Counted from the stretch's first letter, positions 35,755-46,448 are shown. The stretch is DNA of 64,000 nt from CAISCU01 sp051861545 (GCA_051861545.1 JBIMKP010000024.1:1-64000), one strand, 5' to 3'. Made by a program: numbers and translations. The notes: generated from the letters alone by a model not told the origin.

Positions 35755-35763
35755 AGCTTTCTA

Positions 35764-36072
35764 TCAAACTTTAATTTCTACATCCACACCACTTGGTAAT
35801 TCTAATTTCATCAAAGCATCTACAGTTTTTGCTGTTGAGCTATAGATATCCAGTAATCTCTTGTACGAACACAATTGAAACTGCTCTCTAGCTTTTTTGT
35901 TCACGTGTGGTGAACGCAACACTGTGTAGATTCTTTTCTGTGTTGGTAATGGAATTGGTCCACTCACCACGGCACCTGTTGCCTTCACAGTTCTCACAAT
36001 CTTCTCAGCTGATTTATCAACGAGGTTGTGATCGAACGATTTTAACTTGATCCTTATTCTTTGGCTAACCAT
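35764..36072 (-). CDS. rpsJ: 30S ribosomal protein S10
   Basis: Head protein and NusE transcription factor. MVSQRIRIKLKSFDHNLVDK and RSPHVNKKAREQF are typical. 102 residues. It follows fusA directly by 5 bp, without tuf between them. Confidence 0.98.
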   Translation of the reverse strand: MVSQRIRIKLKSFDHNLVDKSAEKIVRTVKATGAVVSGPIPLPTQKRIYTVLRSPHVNKKAREQFQLCSYKRLLDIYSSTAKTVDALMKLELPSGVDVEIKV

Positions 36073-36077
36073 GATAA

Positions 36078-38183
36078 TTAAGCTTTTGCTCCCTTTCCGT
36101 TAACTTTTGCTAATACTTCTTCTTGTACATTTCTAGGAGCGTCGTTATAATGACTAAACTCCATGGTTGATGTTGCGCGACCTGAAGTTAAGGTCCTCAA
36201 CTGAGTTACATAACCAAACATCTCTGCCAATGGAACTTTTGCTTTCACTACTTGTGAACCGGCACGACTATCCATACCTTCCAATTGACCACGACGTTTG
36301 TTTAAGTCTCCGATAACATCACCCATATTTTCTTCAGGTGTAAGAACTTCAATTTTCATGATTGGTTCTAACAATACTGGAGATGCTTTACGAGCTGCTT
36401 CTTTGAATCCAATTCTAGCACAAATTTCGAAAGACAATGAATCTGAATCGACTGCGTGGAATGAACCATCATACAATCTAACTTTCAAACTTTCTACTGC
36501 ATAACCTGCTAAAACACCATTCTTCATTGCAGATTCGAATCCTTTTTGAACTGAAGGGATAAATTCTTTAGGAATTGAACCACCTACGATTTCATTTACA
36601 AATTCTAATCCTTTTTTAGCTGGGTCTCCAGGGATTAATTCAAACTGAATATCAGCGAATTTACCACGACCACCCGATTGCTTTTTGTATACTTCACGGT
36701 GTGTAACCGCTTTAGTAATGGTTTCTTTGTATGAAACCTGAGGAGCACCTTGATTACATTCTACTTTGAACTCACGTCTCAATCTATCAACGATAATTTC
36801 TAAGTGTAATTCACCCATTCCAGAAATTACAGTTTGACCTGTTTCTTCGTCTGTATGAACTTTGAATGTAGGATCTTCTTCAGCTAATTTAGCTAATGAC
36901 ATACCCAATTTATCAGAGTCAGCTTGAGTTTTAGGCTCAACAGCCAAACCGATTACCGGCTCAGGGAAATCCATTGCTTCAAGAACAATTGGATGTTTCT
37001 CATCGCACAAAGTATCTCCAGTTTTAATATCTTTAAATCCAACAGCTGCGCCAATATCACCTGCGCCTAAATTCTCAACTGGATTTTGCTTGTTAGCATG
37101 CATTTGGAAGATACGAGAGATACGTTCTTTATTACCACTTCTAGTATTAAAAACATAAGAACCAGCATCTAACATTCCAGAATAAACACGCATGAAAGCT
37201 AATCTACCAACAAAAGGATCTGTAGCTATCTTGAATGCAAGAGCAGCAAAAGGCTCTTTGTAATCAGGCTTACGAGTTACAGGTTCGTTGGTATCAGGAT
37301 TAATTCCGGTTGTTACTTCTTTATCCAAAGGACTTGGAAGAATTTCCATTACTAAATCCAACATAGTTTGTACACCTTTATTTTTGAAAGATGAACCACA
37401 AACCATAGGAACAATTTTCATATCGATGGTTGCTTGACGCAAAGCATCTAATATTTCTCTTTCAGATATTGAAGATGGATCTTCGAAGAATTTCTCCATC
37501 AATTTATCATCATATTCTGAAACAGCTTCAAGTAATTTTTCTCTCCACTCAGTAGCTTCATCAATCATATCCGCAGGGATATCAACTACTTCGTAAGTCA
37601 TTCCTTTATCATGCTCGTTCCAAACCATTCCACGGAAGTTGATTAAATCAACAACACCTGTGAAATTATCTTCAGCACCAATTGGCAATTGAAGAGGAAC
37701 TGCATTGCTACCTAACATCTCACGTACTTGTTTAACTACGTTTAAGAAATCGGCACCAGAACGGTCCATTTTATTTACGAAACCGATACGAGCAACATTA
37801 TAGTTATTAGCAAGTCTCCAGTTAGTTTCAGATTGAGGTTCAACACCATCAACAGCACTAAATAAGAACACTAATCCATCTAATACACGTAAAGAACGGT
37901 TAACTTCAACAGTGAAATCTACGTGACCTGGAGTATCGATAATATTGATATGGTATCTGTTATTACGGTAATTCCAGAAAACGGTTGTAGCAGCAGAAGT
38001 AATTGTTATACCTCTTTCTTGCTCTTGAACCATCCAGTCCATTGTTGCAGCACCATCATGTACTTCACCAATTTTGTGGTTAACACCAGAATAGTAAAGA
38101 ATACGTTCTGTTGTTGTGGTTTTACCAGCATCGATGTGAGCAGCGATACCGATATTTCTTGTATATTTTAAGTCGCGTGACAT
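36078..38183 (-). CDS. fusA: Elongation factor G
   Basis: GTPase driving translocation. G1 AHIDAGKTT, switch II DTPGHVDF and NKMD are present, followed by domains II-V ending in the family's FGYVTQLRTLTSGRATS motif. 701 residues, full length. Encoded in the str arrangement rpsL-rpsG-fusA. Confidence 0.98.
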   Translation of the reverse strand: MSRDLKYTRNIGIAAHIDAGKTTTTERILYYSGVNHKIGEVHDGAATMDWMVQEQERGITITSAATTVFWNYRNNRYHINIIDTPGHVDFTVEVNRSLRVLDGLVFLFSAVDGVEPQSETNWRLANNYNVARIGFVNKMDRSGADFLNVVKQVREMLGSNAVPLQLPIGAEDNFTGVVDLINFRGMVWNEHDKGMTYEVVDIPADMIDEATEWREKLLEAVSEYDDKLMEKFFEDPSSISEREILDALRQATIDMKIVPMVCGSSFKNKGVQTMLDLVMEILPSPLDKEVTTGINPDTNEPVTRKPDYKEPFAALAFKIATDPFVGRLAFMRVYSGMLDAGSYVFNTRSGNKERISRIFQMHANKQNPVENLGAGDIGAAVGFKDIKTGDTLCDEKHPIVLEAMDFPEPVIGLAVEPKTQADSDKLGMSLAKLAEEDPTFKVHTDEETGQTVISGMGELHLEIIVDRLRREFKVECNQGAPQVSYKETITKAVTHREVYKKQSGGRGKFADIQFELIPGDPAKKGLEFVNEIVGGSIPKEFIPSVQKGFESAMKNGVLAGYAVESLKVRLYDGSFHAVDSDSLSFEICARIGFKEAARKASPVLLEPIMKIEVLTPEENMGDVIGDLNKRRGQLEGMDSRAGSQVVKAKVPLAEMFGYVTQLRTLTSGRATSTMEFSHYNDAPRNVQEEVLAKVNGKGAKA

Positions 38184-38203
38184 TTAATATTTCTCCTGAT
38201 TAA

Positions 38204-38674
38204 TTAGCTGATTTTGAAATGCGAGAACGCTTTATTAGCTTCAGCCATTTTGTGTGTGTCTTCACGTTTTTTAACAGAAGCACCTTCACCTTTTGCAGCT
38301 GAAATAATTTCACCGGCTAATTTATCTGCCATAGTTTTTTCACCACGGTTTCTAGCGTAACGGATTAACCATTTCATACCAACTGCTATTTTACGATCTG
38401 CAGGTACTTCCATAGGAATTTGGAATGTAGCACCACCAACACGACGTGATTTTACTTCTACAGCAGGCATCACATTGTTAAGGGCTTTTTTCCAAACGTC
38501 TAAACCACGTTCCTGAGCTTTGGCTTCAACTTTATCTAAAGCCATGTAAAAAATTGTATAAGCTGTATTTTTTTTACCACCCCACATCATGTTATTCACG
38601 AAACGGGTAACCAAAACATCATTAAATTTTGGATCAGGTAATAAGATATGCTTTTTAGCTCTTGACTTTCTCAT
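38204..38674 (-). CDS. rpsG: 30S ribosomal protein S7
   Basis: Head-organising 16S binder; in E. coli the regulator of the str operon. MRKSRAKKHILLPDPKF and RRVGGATFQIPMEVP identify it. 156 residues; 20 bp before fusA. Confidence 0.98.
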   Translation of the reverse strand: MRKSRAKKHILLPDPKFNDVLVTRFVNNMMWGGKKNTAYTIFYMALDKVEAKAQERGLDVWKKALNNVMPAVEVKSRRVGGATFQIPMEVPADRKIAVGMKWLIRYARNRGEKTMADKLAGEIISAAKGEGASVKKREDTHKMAEANKAFSHFKIS

Positions 38675-38699
38675 TTGTCTTTTACTTTCGCTGGTTTAA

Positions 38700-39113
38700 T
38701 TATTTCTTTTTACCTTTTGCTTTTGGATCAACAACTTGTCCTGGTTTAGGACGTTTAGTTCCGTATTTAGAACGTTGTTGTTTACGACCATCAACTCCGG
38801 CTGTGTCTAATGCACCACGTACGATGTGGTAACGAACACCTGGTAAATCTTTTACCCTACCTCCACGTACTAGTACGATAGAGTGCTCTTGTAAGTTGTG
38901 GCCTTCTCCAGGAATGTAAGCGTTTACCTCGTTTCCGTTAGTTAAACGAACACGGGCAACCTTCCTCATTGCAGAATTAGGTTTTTTAGGAGTGGTGGTG
39001 TACACACGGGTACAAACACCACGTCTTTGTGGACAAGAATCAAGTGCTGGTGACTTGCTTTTTGTGATTACATCGTTGCGGCCCTTACGAACCAATTGTT
39101 GAATAGTAGGCAT
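38700..39113 (-). CDS. rpsL: 30S ribosomal protein S12
   Basis: Decoding-centre protein and first gene of the cluster. The loops TTPKKPNSAMRKVARVRLT and PGVRYHIVRGALDTAG include the lysines whose changes give streptomycin resistance elsewhere; both lysine contexts look wild type (PKKPN in the first loop). 137 residues, with a Lys-rich end. Two tandem promoters lie upstream. Confidence 0.98.
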   Translation of the reverse strand: MPTIQQLVRKGRNDVITKSKSPALDSCPQRRGVCTRVYTTTPKKPNSAMRKVARVRLTNGNEVNAYIPGEGHNLQEHSIVLVRGGRVKDLPGVRYHIVRGALDTAGVDGRKQQRSKYGTKRPKPGQVVDPKAKGKKK

Positions 39114-39158
39114 ATCTTACTCTATAAATACGCAGTTTTAGTCTTAAAAACGGGAGCG

Positions 39159-39190
39159 CAAAGGTAAGGAGATGGAGCTAGCAAAGCAAG
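39159..39190 (-). promoter_or_regulatory. rpsL proximal promoter P2
   Basis: On the minus strand CTTG (39190 to 39187), 20 bp, TACCTTTG (39166 to 39159), then CGCTCCC. The -7 element is a full match. About 46 bp before the ATG. Confidence 0.5.
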
Positions 39191-39284
39191 TGCTTGACAA
39201 AAAATATTGAAAATATTTGTTGCTGAGCGGGTTAATGCTAACTTTAACCATCAGTCTTATCTAATGTTTTCCCTTATGGGGCTG

Positions 39285-39315
39285 CAAACATAGGTAAGTT
39301 TTTTGTATAAACAAA
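39285..39315 (-). promoter_or_regulatory. rpsL distal promoter P1
   Basis: A perfect Bacteroidota promoter on the minus strand: TTTG (39315 to 39312), 19 bp, TATGTTTG (39292 to 39285), followed by CAGCCCC. It drives the whole str-S10-spc-alpha cluster. Confidence 0.75.
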
Positions 39316-39399
39316 TTGATTTTGAATTATTTGTATAAAATATTTAATGTAATCTATAATCACACCCTAGTTTTCATTCTCATATTCAGGCATATAAAC

Positions 39400-39428
39400 A
39401 AAAAAAGGGGCTCGAAAATTCGAGCCCC
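39400..39428 (-). terminator. Terminator of the T9SS protein gene
   Basis: GGGGCTCGAA (39407-39416) pairs with TTCGAGCCCC (39419-39428), and on the minus strand a T run (39406 to 39400) follows. It insulates the giant gene from the rpsL promoters. Confidence 0.88.
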
Positions 39429-39450
39429 TCTCCTATTAAAAAACTTTAAA

Positions 39451-42400
39451 TTAGTTCTTAATCAACTTAATAAGCTCATTTGAAGAACCATCAAGCATCA
39501 TGAAATAGATACCACTTTCTAAACTTGCAGGCAAAATAACTTGAACAGTTCCTTCTGCATTGCTAATTTTTTGAGTGAAAACTACTCTTCCACTTAAATC
39601 CAACACTTTAATTTCTTTAGCTTCAGTAGGAATATTTTCTACTATTACTTCAGAATTGAAAGGATTAGGATAAACTTTAACTACTGGAGTCTTAGTTTCA
39701 TCTTCAGCTCTAACAGCGATGATTTTAGAATATTCAAAACTTCCATCACGGTCAATCATTTTTAATCTGTAATAAACTACTTCAGGATTAGTAATAAATG
39801 CTGATTCATCTACAAAAGAGTAATTAACTAGTGAGTTACTATTACCTCTTGCATCCATACCACCAATTGTTTCGAATTCTTTTGAATCGAATGATCTTTC
39901 GATATTGAAAACGCTACTGTTCTTCTCAGAAACTGTAGACCAAGCTAAGTTTGCAGCAACATCAACTTTTTGACCATTGAATTTAATTAAACTAACAGGT
40001 AGTGGAGAATTATCATTTGAACCAGTGAATAATGAGAAAGTTGTCAATCCTAAAGAACTAATTACACTTCTTAAGGTATCAACTGAACTTAAAGCTCCTG
40101 AGTAAGCAACCCAACCAGTTCCATTATCAAATTTAGCTAATCTCAAATCAGTTTTATTTGCAATTGTACCCATCCATTCAGGCTTGTAATGTAAATTCAT
40201 ATCATATAAATATAAACCTGAAGGAGCTGAAATGTTAGTGTAGTAGTACATATAATCAGTTGCAGGAGCAATTGAAGGAGGAATAGTACCAGAATAAGCT
40301 CTAGCTTGAACTGAAGTTGGAGGTGTAGTTAAAGCATCCCAAGTAATTCTAGCAACAGTGTCTTGAGCAAATAAGAAAACTTGAGTACCACCAGCAACAG
40401 GTGTTGCAGGTACAGCTGTACAAAGTGGTGGAGTTGATACCGGTGTAAATTGGAAGGCACCAATATCAGGAACACCAGATGAAGGAACTATTGGTCTTGC
40501 AACATTATTAATATCTGTTGAAACCTCAGGAACAAAAGTACCACGTCCGTTGATACTCCAAACAGCTGAATCATTAACGTTTGGAACTAAGTTAGTATTT
40601 GAAGTGTAACCAGGTCTGTAAGAAACTGAATTTAAATCTTTGAAATAAGTTGATCTAAATGTTTGAAGATTTCTCGCAGCTACTGCATAAATTGGAGTAG
40701 TAGAACCTGAACTGAAAATATTGTTATAATCAGAAGTAGCTAAACCTGAAGGAGCCGCAGACCAATAATAACTGTAAGTACTAGTTCCGAAAATTACGTT
40801 ATTCAAAATTCTAACATTGTTTAATCCACTTGAAGCAATGTATAAATAACCTGCTCCCATACTGAAAGAATTATTAACGATATCTAAGTTAGCAGTAATC
40901 GAGTTTCCAAAATAATGATAAATAGCAGTATTAGTTGAATAGGTATTATTTGCTACTAAACCTTTTCTGCTTAAATTATTATTTGAATAATAGTTGTACC
41001 AATAGGTTGTAACTCCAGTTGAGGTAAATCTATTTCCTGTAGCAGTATAACCTGAATCATTATAATAGAAATACATATAGTTAGTAGTCTGACCACTTAT
41101 AGAGGTAATATTGATATTGTTATTTATAAACTTAGCATAACGCGTGTAATACAAATAATTAAATGGAGAATAGTATGCAGTTGAAAACGTATTTCCTTCA
41201 ATTAAAATATTATCTAATCTAGCAGCAGCTGATGCAAATAAATACAATCCGTAGTATGAACCAGTGAAAGTTGAATTCCTGATAGCTATACCATTTCCAG
41301 ACATTCCATTTCCAAAAATTGTATAAGAACCAGCTGTATTAGTTGTAGAATAAACAGGCATCGAAACTTTACAAGAATTAATAGTATCAAAATTATTAGC
41401 ACCTACAAAGTGAATGGTATAATATGTGCCAGAAGTTGCAGAAGCTAATTGTCTAATTGAGATAAAATTAAATTTAATTCCATTAACGCTGTTATACTTA
41501 ACAACACTTGGCTCAGGTGCTCCTATAGAATTAAATTGTAAAGAAACTGAATCCGCATTATTAGCCATAGAAGAAAATGAAACAGTATTAGCAGGATTTG
41601 TAGAACCAGGATAAGCAGAAAGAACAATTTGCTCATTGTAAGTTCCTGTTTTTACCATAAAATTAACAACTCCATTTGCACCTCTGGTTTTCAATGCATC
41701 GTTTGCAGCATTAAAAGTTAGATAATCAGAAGGAGCCGCACCAACAATATAGTTACCACTTAAAGGAGTTGAAAGATTAACATTTAATGTATCATTAGAA
41801 GGTAAACCATCAAAACCTAAGTTAGGAGCTGAAGTATACAATTGAAGTGTATTTTGAGCATTTACTAAGTTGACTTGTTGTGTACCTGTGAAGTAAACTG
41901 AAACTGTATCACAAGTAGCTAAATTACCCGTAAAGGTTGTAGTTACAGCAGTACCATTATTCAATTTATAAGTTAAATCGAAAGTAGTAACAGCAGTTGC
42001 ACCATTGTTTCTAACAACAACTTGTAAATCTTGTGAACCTAATGTAACAGGGAATGTAGGAGCAAGAAGCATTACAGGAGAAATATCTAAAGTTACAGCA
42101 GAAGCTTCGTAAGCTCCAATATTTGGAGATGTAGAACGAACATTACCTGCAAAATCTGTAGGAACATCTGCAGTTAAATTTACACCTCTTAAACAAGCAT
42201 TGGTTAAATTGTAATTACCACCACCAATAAAAGGAGGATTTAAATTAAATGATGAATCACCACCGGCAGTTGTAGTTTTATAGGTAGCCTGAGTAAAGAA
42301 AACGCCATTTCTAAATCCTAAAGTTCCAGTATTTGGATTTGAAGCATTATAATAAACATTAAAGTTTACATTACTTGCACCTGGCGATGTTGCGTAATAA

Positions 42401-45400
42401 GCTGGAGTATAAGTAGGAGTATTTGTTACAAAAATATTGTTTTTAACATTTGTCAACGACGAACCCGTATTGTAGAAAGCAGAGTATGTAGTTGAGGTTA
42501 CAGAACCATTCATTATTACAACATTGTGATAAACATCAGCGTTAAATTGCGTATTTGCTTGATATAAATACAAACCATAGTAACCAGGATAAGTTGTACC
42601 TGTACCTCCAATAATAATGTTATTGTAAATTTTAGCTTTTGCAGCCGTTGTTGAGTTAATTGGATAGAAACAATACAAACCATAACCACCAAAATTATTT
42701 ACTCGATTTCCAATGATTTCATGAGATATTGAAGTATTATTTGATTGGTTATAGTAGAAGTATATACCATAATAGCCATAGTTCTGACCTTGCATATTGA
42801 TGATATTGTTATTCAATACAACAGGATTATAATTATAGTATATCTGCAAACCATAAGAATTTATGTTATTTAAAGTATTCCCTCTGACCATAATACCTCT
42901 ATTAAAAGAGGCATTTGAAGAGCCATAATGTGAAATTGCATATCCACCACCAGTAACAACATTACTATCGATTACTGAAGAATCGGCTCCACATGCTGAA
43001 AATCCGGTTCCATTTGTAGTTCCTGTGAAGTTAATACCATATCCTATAGAAGAAGTTCCAGATGCAATAATTGGTACATTAACATTACATCTTTTGATTG
43101 TAATTCCTTTCATTAAGGAAGTAGATCCAGCAGAAACTGCTGCGAAACCTACTGGTGAAGCTGTGTTTGTACTAGTAATAGTTAAATTTTGAACTGTAAC
43201 AAAACTTGCATTATTAACTAAAAATGCAGCACCTGCTGTAGTAGATGTAACAGTACGAGTTGATTTGTCATTACCTTCAAAAGTAATCCTATTTGTAGAG
43301 CTTGTTCCAGGAATAGGACCGTTTACAACAACCTGACCAGTATAAGTACCCGGACGAATATCAAAAGTAACCGGCCCACCAATTCCATTAGCCAATGCGT
43401 TTGCAGCATCAACGATTGTTGCATAATCAGGTGTGGTACCACCAACGGTATAAACACCATTTAATGGAGCCAATAATGTAGCTCTTAATGTATCATTTGT
43501 AGCATCAGCATCTGCATTTGTGTTTGGCAATGAAGTATAATAGGTCATATTGTTGGTTGCACCTAAAGTTACTTGGTCTAAGCCAGTAAATAATACCGTA
43601 TCAACTGAACATGCTGCAACTGTATTGGTTTTAATAACAGTTACAGGTGTAGCTGTATTCAATCTATAACTTGCATTGTAGCTAGAAACGGTATTCGCGC
43701 CAATGTTTTTAACAATATAACTTACATCTTGAGCACCACTAATAATTGGAGCATTTGGAGTAAGTACACTCATTAATCTTAAGTTATCATTTACACCACC
43801 TGTAAATTGGTCTCCACCAATGGTAGGAGTAATTGAGAAAGTATCACCATCAATATCATAAGGAACAAATGCTCTTAAGTCAACACCATAACCATTACAA
43901 CCATCTGTTAAATGAAGGTTACCCGGAAGTGGAGTTCTTGAAATGAAAGAAGGATTTGTATTAACAGATGAATCACCACCTGCTGCAGTTGTCATAAAAT
44001 TAGATGGATTGAAGAAAGTTCCTCTAAAAACTAAATTACCTGAAGTTGGGTTGGTACCATTATAATAGATATTATAATTTACATTACTAGCAGCAGGAGA
44101 AGTTGCTAAATACATTGGAGTAGCAGTACCACCATATACAGCGAAAATATTGTTTTTCACCATTGTATTAGTAGAACCTGTATTGTAGAAACAAGTATTT
44201 GCTGTAGATGTACTTGTTCCGTTCATTGAAATTGTATTGTGGTAAATTTCAGCATTACAAGCAGCATTGTATTGGTACAAGTAAATACCATATAAACCAG
44301 GGTATGTGCCACCTAAAGAACTTGTTAAAATATTACTATGACATTTAACTTTAGCAGCAGTTGTTGTTCCTAAAGGATAATATAATTGGATTCCATAACC
44401 ACCAAAACCATTAATTGTATTTCCAATAATTTCATGAGAAATAGTTGTGTTAGATGATTGGTTATAATAGAAGTATAAACCATAGTAACCATATTGGAAA
44501 CCATTCATGTTAATCTTATTATTTTTAACAATTACAGGATTGTAGTTATAAGCAATATAACCACCCATATAGTTTGAATTGTTTACAGTATTATTGGTTA
44601 CAACAATACCTCTATTAGAACCCGCAGATGAACTACCATATACTGTGATAGAATATCCACCACCTGTAACAATATTGCTATCAATTAAAATTGAATCACC
44701 AGGCATACCAGAAGCACCTGTTCCATTGGCAGTTCCAGTTGCAATAATGCCATATCCACTTAATGAAGTACCTGATTGAATAGCAACATTTACTCTATTA
44801 TTAATAATTTTAATATTCGTAATTGCACCAACCATACCAATACCAGTACCTGTTGTTGTGCTTGTATTTGTTACCGTAAAGTTTTTGAAAGTAATAAATT
44901 TAGAATTATTCATTAATACAACAGAACTTGTAGTCAAGTTTGCAGTTATAATTCTATTTGTTGGATTTACCCCATCAAAAGTGATAGTATTTACTGTTGA
45001 AGCACCAGCTATGTTTCCAATTACAATTTGTCCTGTGTAAGTTCCTGGAGCAACAGTAAAGTTTATAGGACCACAAACACCAGCAACAGATAAAGCATTA
45101 ATTGCATCTGCAAATGAAATGAAATTTGTAGCTCCAGAACCAGCAGGGTCAATTGTATAGTTTCCTTGTATCGATGGTTGCTTAATTACTGTTGCTGAGT
45201 CGTTATTTCTAGATGTATCTGCAACGGCATTTGGAGAAGATGTCCAAGCTTTAATTAAAGTAGGAGTTGAAGGAAAAGTGTAAGCACTATTTAAAGTTAC
45301 TTGAGTCCAAGTTGATGAAGTACCATTAAATGTATCTAATACCGCTGTTGAAGTAATAGGAGTTTGTAATGTTCCATTAATTGACCAATTTACATCAAAA

Positions 45401-46152
45401 CCAGTAACTTGATTGTTACCATAATTCTGAACTCTAGCTATAATACTTTGAGGACCACCGCAGAAAGTTGTTGGAGAATCTATTGATGAAACACCGATAT
45501 CATTTCCACCATTAGGCATTACCTCAAATCCAAAACGAGCTAAACCAGCTCCTGCACCAGGAGTACCAGTATTTACTGCAACACCCCATTGTCTTTGGTT
45601 ACCAGTTCCACTATATTGACGAGTTTGATTACCAGAACCACCAGTAACATACATTTCGAATACTAATGCTTTTGTTGGATCATAAATGAATGGCATTTGT
45701 AATGGAATTTCAATAAAAGCACCTGCAGAGGCTCCAGTAATTGTAAAAGTTGTTTGTTGGAAAACTGTTGTTAAACCTGTTATCCAACCTGCACTAGGAA
45801 ATACAGTTGCTGTAGCTAATGAGGCTGGTTGACCTAATTTAATTGTAAAATTAGAATAAACTACCGATGAATTTGCAGTAGCACCAATTTGCCAGTAAAC
45901 TTTAGTAATTTTTCCAGGATTTGCAGGCGTTCCGGTTGAAACACCACCAGCATAAAATGCACCTGGACCATAAATCCATTGAACATTGTTGTTAGCACTT
46001 TGTAGTGGGAATGCATTATCTGCTTGCCCACCGACAATTAAATTTAAATAAGGTGGAGTGCCCGCCAGCTGTGCTGAAGAGGAATTCCAAAGAACAGTTA
46101 GAAATAGCAGTAAGCCTGCTATTCTTCGAAAAGTTTGTAGTTTTACTCTCAT
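39451..46152 (-). CDS. Giant T9SS-secreted parallel beta-helix protein
   Basis: A 2233-residue exported protein. It has a Sec signal (MRVKLQTFRRIAGLLLFLTV, cleavage near SSSAQ) and ends in a type A T9SS sorting domain (about 2155-2233: VYPNPFNSEVIVEN ... VLDLSGRVV ... SGIYFMML), so it should cross the outer membrane and be anchored or released. Between them are three units with a period of about 570 residues. Each has a CARDB-like Ig domain (openers NDIGVSSIDSP, NDNLRLMSVLTPN, LDISPVMLLAP) and a right-handed beta-helix starting near 329, 899 and 1466, with the shared phrase PGTYTGQ or TGTYNEQ. Tyr, Asn and Thr are abundant. The family suggests a surface adhesin or carbohydrate-binding role; no catalytic motif was seen. 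Confidence 0.9.
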   Translation of the reverse strand: MRVKLQTFRRIAGLLLFLTVLWNSSSAQLAGTPPYLNLIVGGQADNAFPLQSANNNVQWIYGPGAFYAGGVSTGTPANPGKITKVYWQIGATANSSVVYSNFTIKLGQPASLATATVFPSAGWITGLTTVFQQTTFTITGASAGAFIEIPLQMPFIYDPTKALVFEMYVTGGSGNQTRQYSGTGNQRQWGVAVNTGTPGAGAGLARFGFEVMPNGGNDIGVSSIDSPTTFCGGPQSIIARVQNYGNNQVTGFDVNWSINGTLQTPITSTAVLDTFNGTSSTWTQVTLNSAYTFPSTPTLIKAWTSSPNAVADTSRNNDSATVIKQPSIQGNYTIDPAGSGATNFISFADAINALSVAGVCGPINFTVAPGTYTGQIVIGNIAGASTVNTITFDGVNPTNRIITANLTTSSVVLMNNSKFITFKNFTVTNTSTTTGTGIGMVGAITNIKIINNRVNVAIQSGTSLSGYGIIATGTANGTGASGMPGDSILIDSNIVTGGGYSITVYGSSSAGSNRGIVVTNNTVNNSNYMGGYIAYNYNPVIVKNNKINMNGFQYGYYGLYFYYNQSSNTTISHEIIGNTINGFGGYGIQLYYPLGTTTAAKVKCHSNILTSSLGGTYPGLYGIYLYQYNAACNAEIYHNTISMNGTSTSTANTCFYNTGSTNTMVKNNIFAVYGGTATPMYLATSPAASNVNYNIYYNGTNPTSGNLVFRGTFFNPSNFMTTAAGGDSSVNTNPSFISRTPLPGNLHLTDGCNGYGVDLRAFVPYDIDGDTFSITPTIGGDQFTGGVNDNLRLMSVLTPNAPIISGAQDVSYIVKNIGANTVSSYNASYRLNTATPVTVIKTNTVAACSVDTVLFTGLDQVTLGATNNMTYYTSLPNTNADADATNDTLRATLLAPLNGVYTVGGTTPDYATIVDAANALANGIGGPVTFDIRPGTYTGQVVVNGPIPGTSSTNRITFEGNDKSTRTVTSTTAGAAFLVNNASFVTVQNLTITSTNTASPVGFAAVSAGSTSLMKGITIKRCNVNVPIIASGTSSIGYGINFTGTTNGTGFSACGADSSVIDSNVVTGGGYAISHYGSSNASFNRGIMVRGNTLNNINSYGLQIYYNYNPVVLNNNIINMQGQNYGYYGIYFYYNQSNNTSISHEIIGNRVNNFGGYGLYCFYPINSTTAAKAKIYNNIIIGGTGTTYPGYYGLYLYQANTQFNADVYHNVVIMNGSVTSTTYSAFYNTGSSLTNVKNNIFVTNTPTYTPAYYATSPGASNVNFNVYYNASNPNTGTLGFRNGVFFTQATYKTTTAGGDSSFNLNPPFIGGGNYNLTNACLRGVNLTADVPTDFAGNVRSTSPNIGAYEASAVTLDISPVMLLAPTFPVTLGSQDLQVVVRNNGATAVTTFDLTYKLNNGTAVTTTFTGNLATCDTVSVYFTGTQQVNLVNAQNTLQLYTSAPNLGFDGLPSNDTLNVNLSTPLSGNYIVGAAPSDYLTFNAANDALKTRGANGVVNFMVKTGTYNEQIVLSAYPGSTNPANTVSFSSMANNADSVSLQFNSIGAPEPSVVKYNSVNGIKFNFISIRQLASATSGTYYTIHFVGANNFDTINSCKVSMPVYSTTNTAGSYTIFGNGMSGNGIAIRNSTFTGSYYGLYLFASAAARLDNILIEGNTFSTAYYSPFNYLYYTRYAKFINNNINITSISGQTTNYMYFYYNDSGYTATGNRFTSTGVTTYWYNYYSNNNLSRKGLVANNTYSTNTAIYHYFGNSITANLDIVNNSFSMGAGYLYIASSGLNNVRILNNVIFGTSTYSYYWSAAPSGLATSDYNNIFSSGSTTPIYAVAARNLQTFRSTYFKDLNSVSYRPGYTSNTNLVPNVNDSAVWSINGRGTFVPEVSTDINNVARPIVPSSGVPDIGAFQFTPVSTPPLCTAVPATPVAGGTQVFLFAQDTVARITWDALTTPPTSVQARAYSGTIPPSIAPATDYMYYYTNISAPSGLYLYDMNLHYKPEWMGTIANKTDLRLAKFDNGTGWVAYSGALSSVDTLRSVISSLGLTTFSLFTGSNDNSPLPVSLIKFNGQKVDVAANLAWSTVSEKNSSVFNIERSFDSKEFETIGGMDARGNSNSLVNYSFVDESAFITNPEVVYYRLKMIDRDGSFEYSKIIAVRAEDETKTPVVKVYPNPFNSEVIVENIPTEAKEIKVLDLSGRVVFTQKISNAEGTVQVILPASLESGIYFMMLDGSSNELIKLIKN

Positions 46153-46202
46153 ATGTTTTTTATTTGGTTTGAAATTAGTTTTTAAGCATCATTACATTTT
46201 AC

Positions 46203-46233
46203 CAAAGTTATTATTTCTGTAAAATTTTTCAAA
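46203..46233 (-). promoter_or_regulatory. Promoter of the T9SS protein gene
   Basis: Perfect match on the minus strand: TTTG (46233 to 46230), 19 bp, TAACTTTG (46210 to 46203). Predicted leader about 44 nt. Confidence 0.75.
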
Positions 46234-46440
46234 TGAAATCTTAATTTTTTAAGAATAATATATTAGATTCTTAATCGGCTGCCTTTTAAGCCTGTAGCGG
46301 AATTAAACCCAATTTACATACATCTGTATTTAATAAATTCGTCAATTATGACAATTTCATGACAAAACAAATTTAAAACATTTTCCTTTTACATAATTTT
46401 TATCCAAAATATTAGGGATTTTTAGTCTTCAGTTAAAGCT

Positions 46441-46448
46441 TAAGTTTG
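46441..46448 (+). promoter_or_regulatory. uvrC -7 element almost touching the start codon
   Basis: TAAGTTTG, identical to the cinA -7 element, lies four bases before the uvrC ATG (46453). With the usual 6-8 bases to the start of transcription, the mRNA would begin at or inside the ATG. No clear -33 element; a T-rich patch (46419-46423) lies at that distance. Confidence 0.4.

Larger units (their letters stand above)
39114..39450. other. rpsL leader and promoter region plus upstream terminator
   Basis: The 337 bp hold two rpsL promoters (39159-39190 and 39285-39315) and, at the far end, the terminator of the T9SS protein gene (39400-39428). From the outer promoter the rpsL leader would be about 165 nt. 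I find no small gene in it. Confidence 0.75.
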
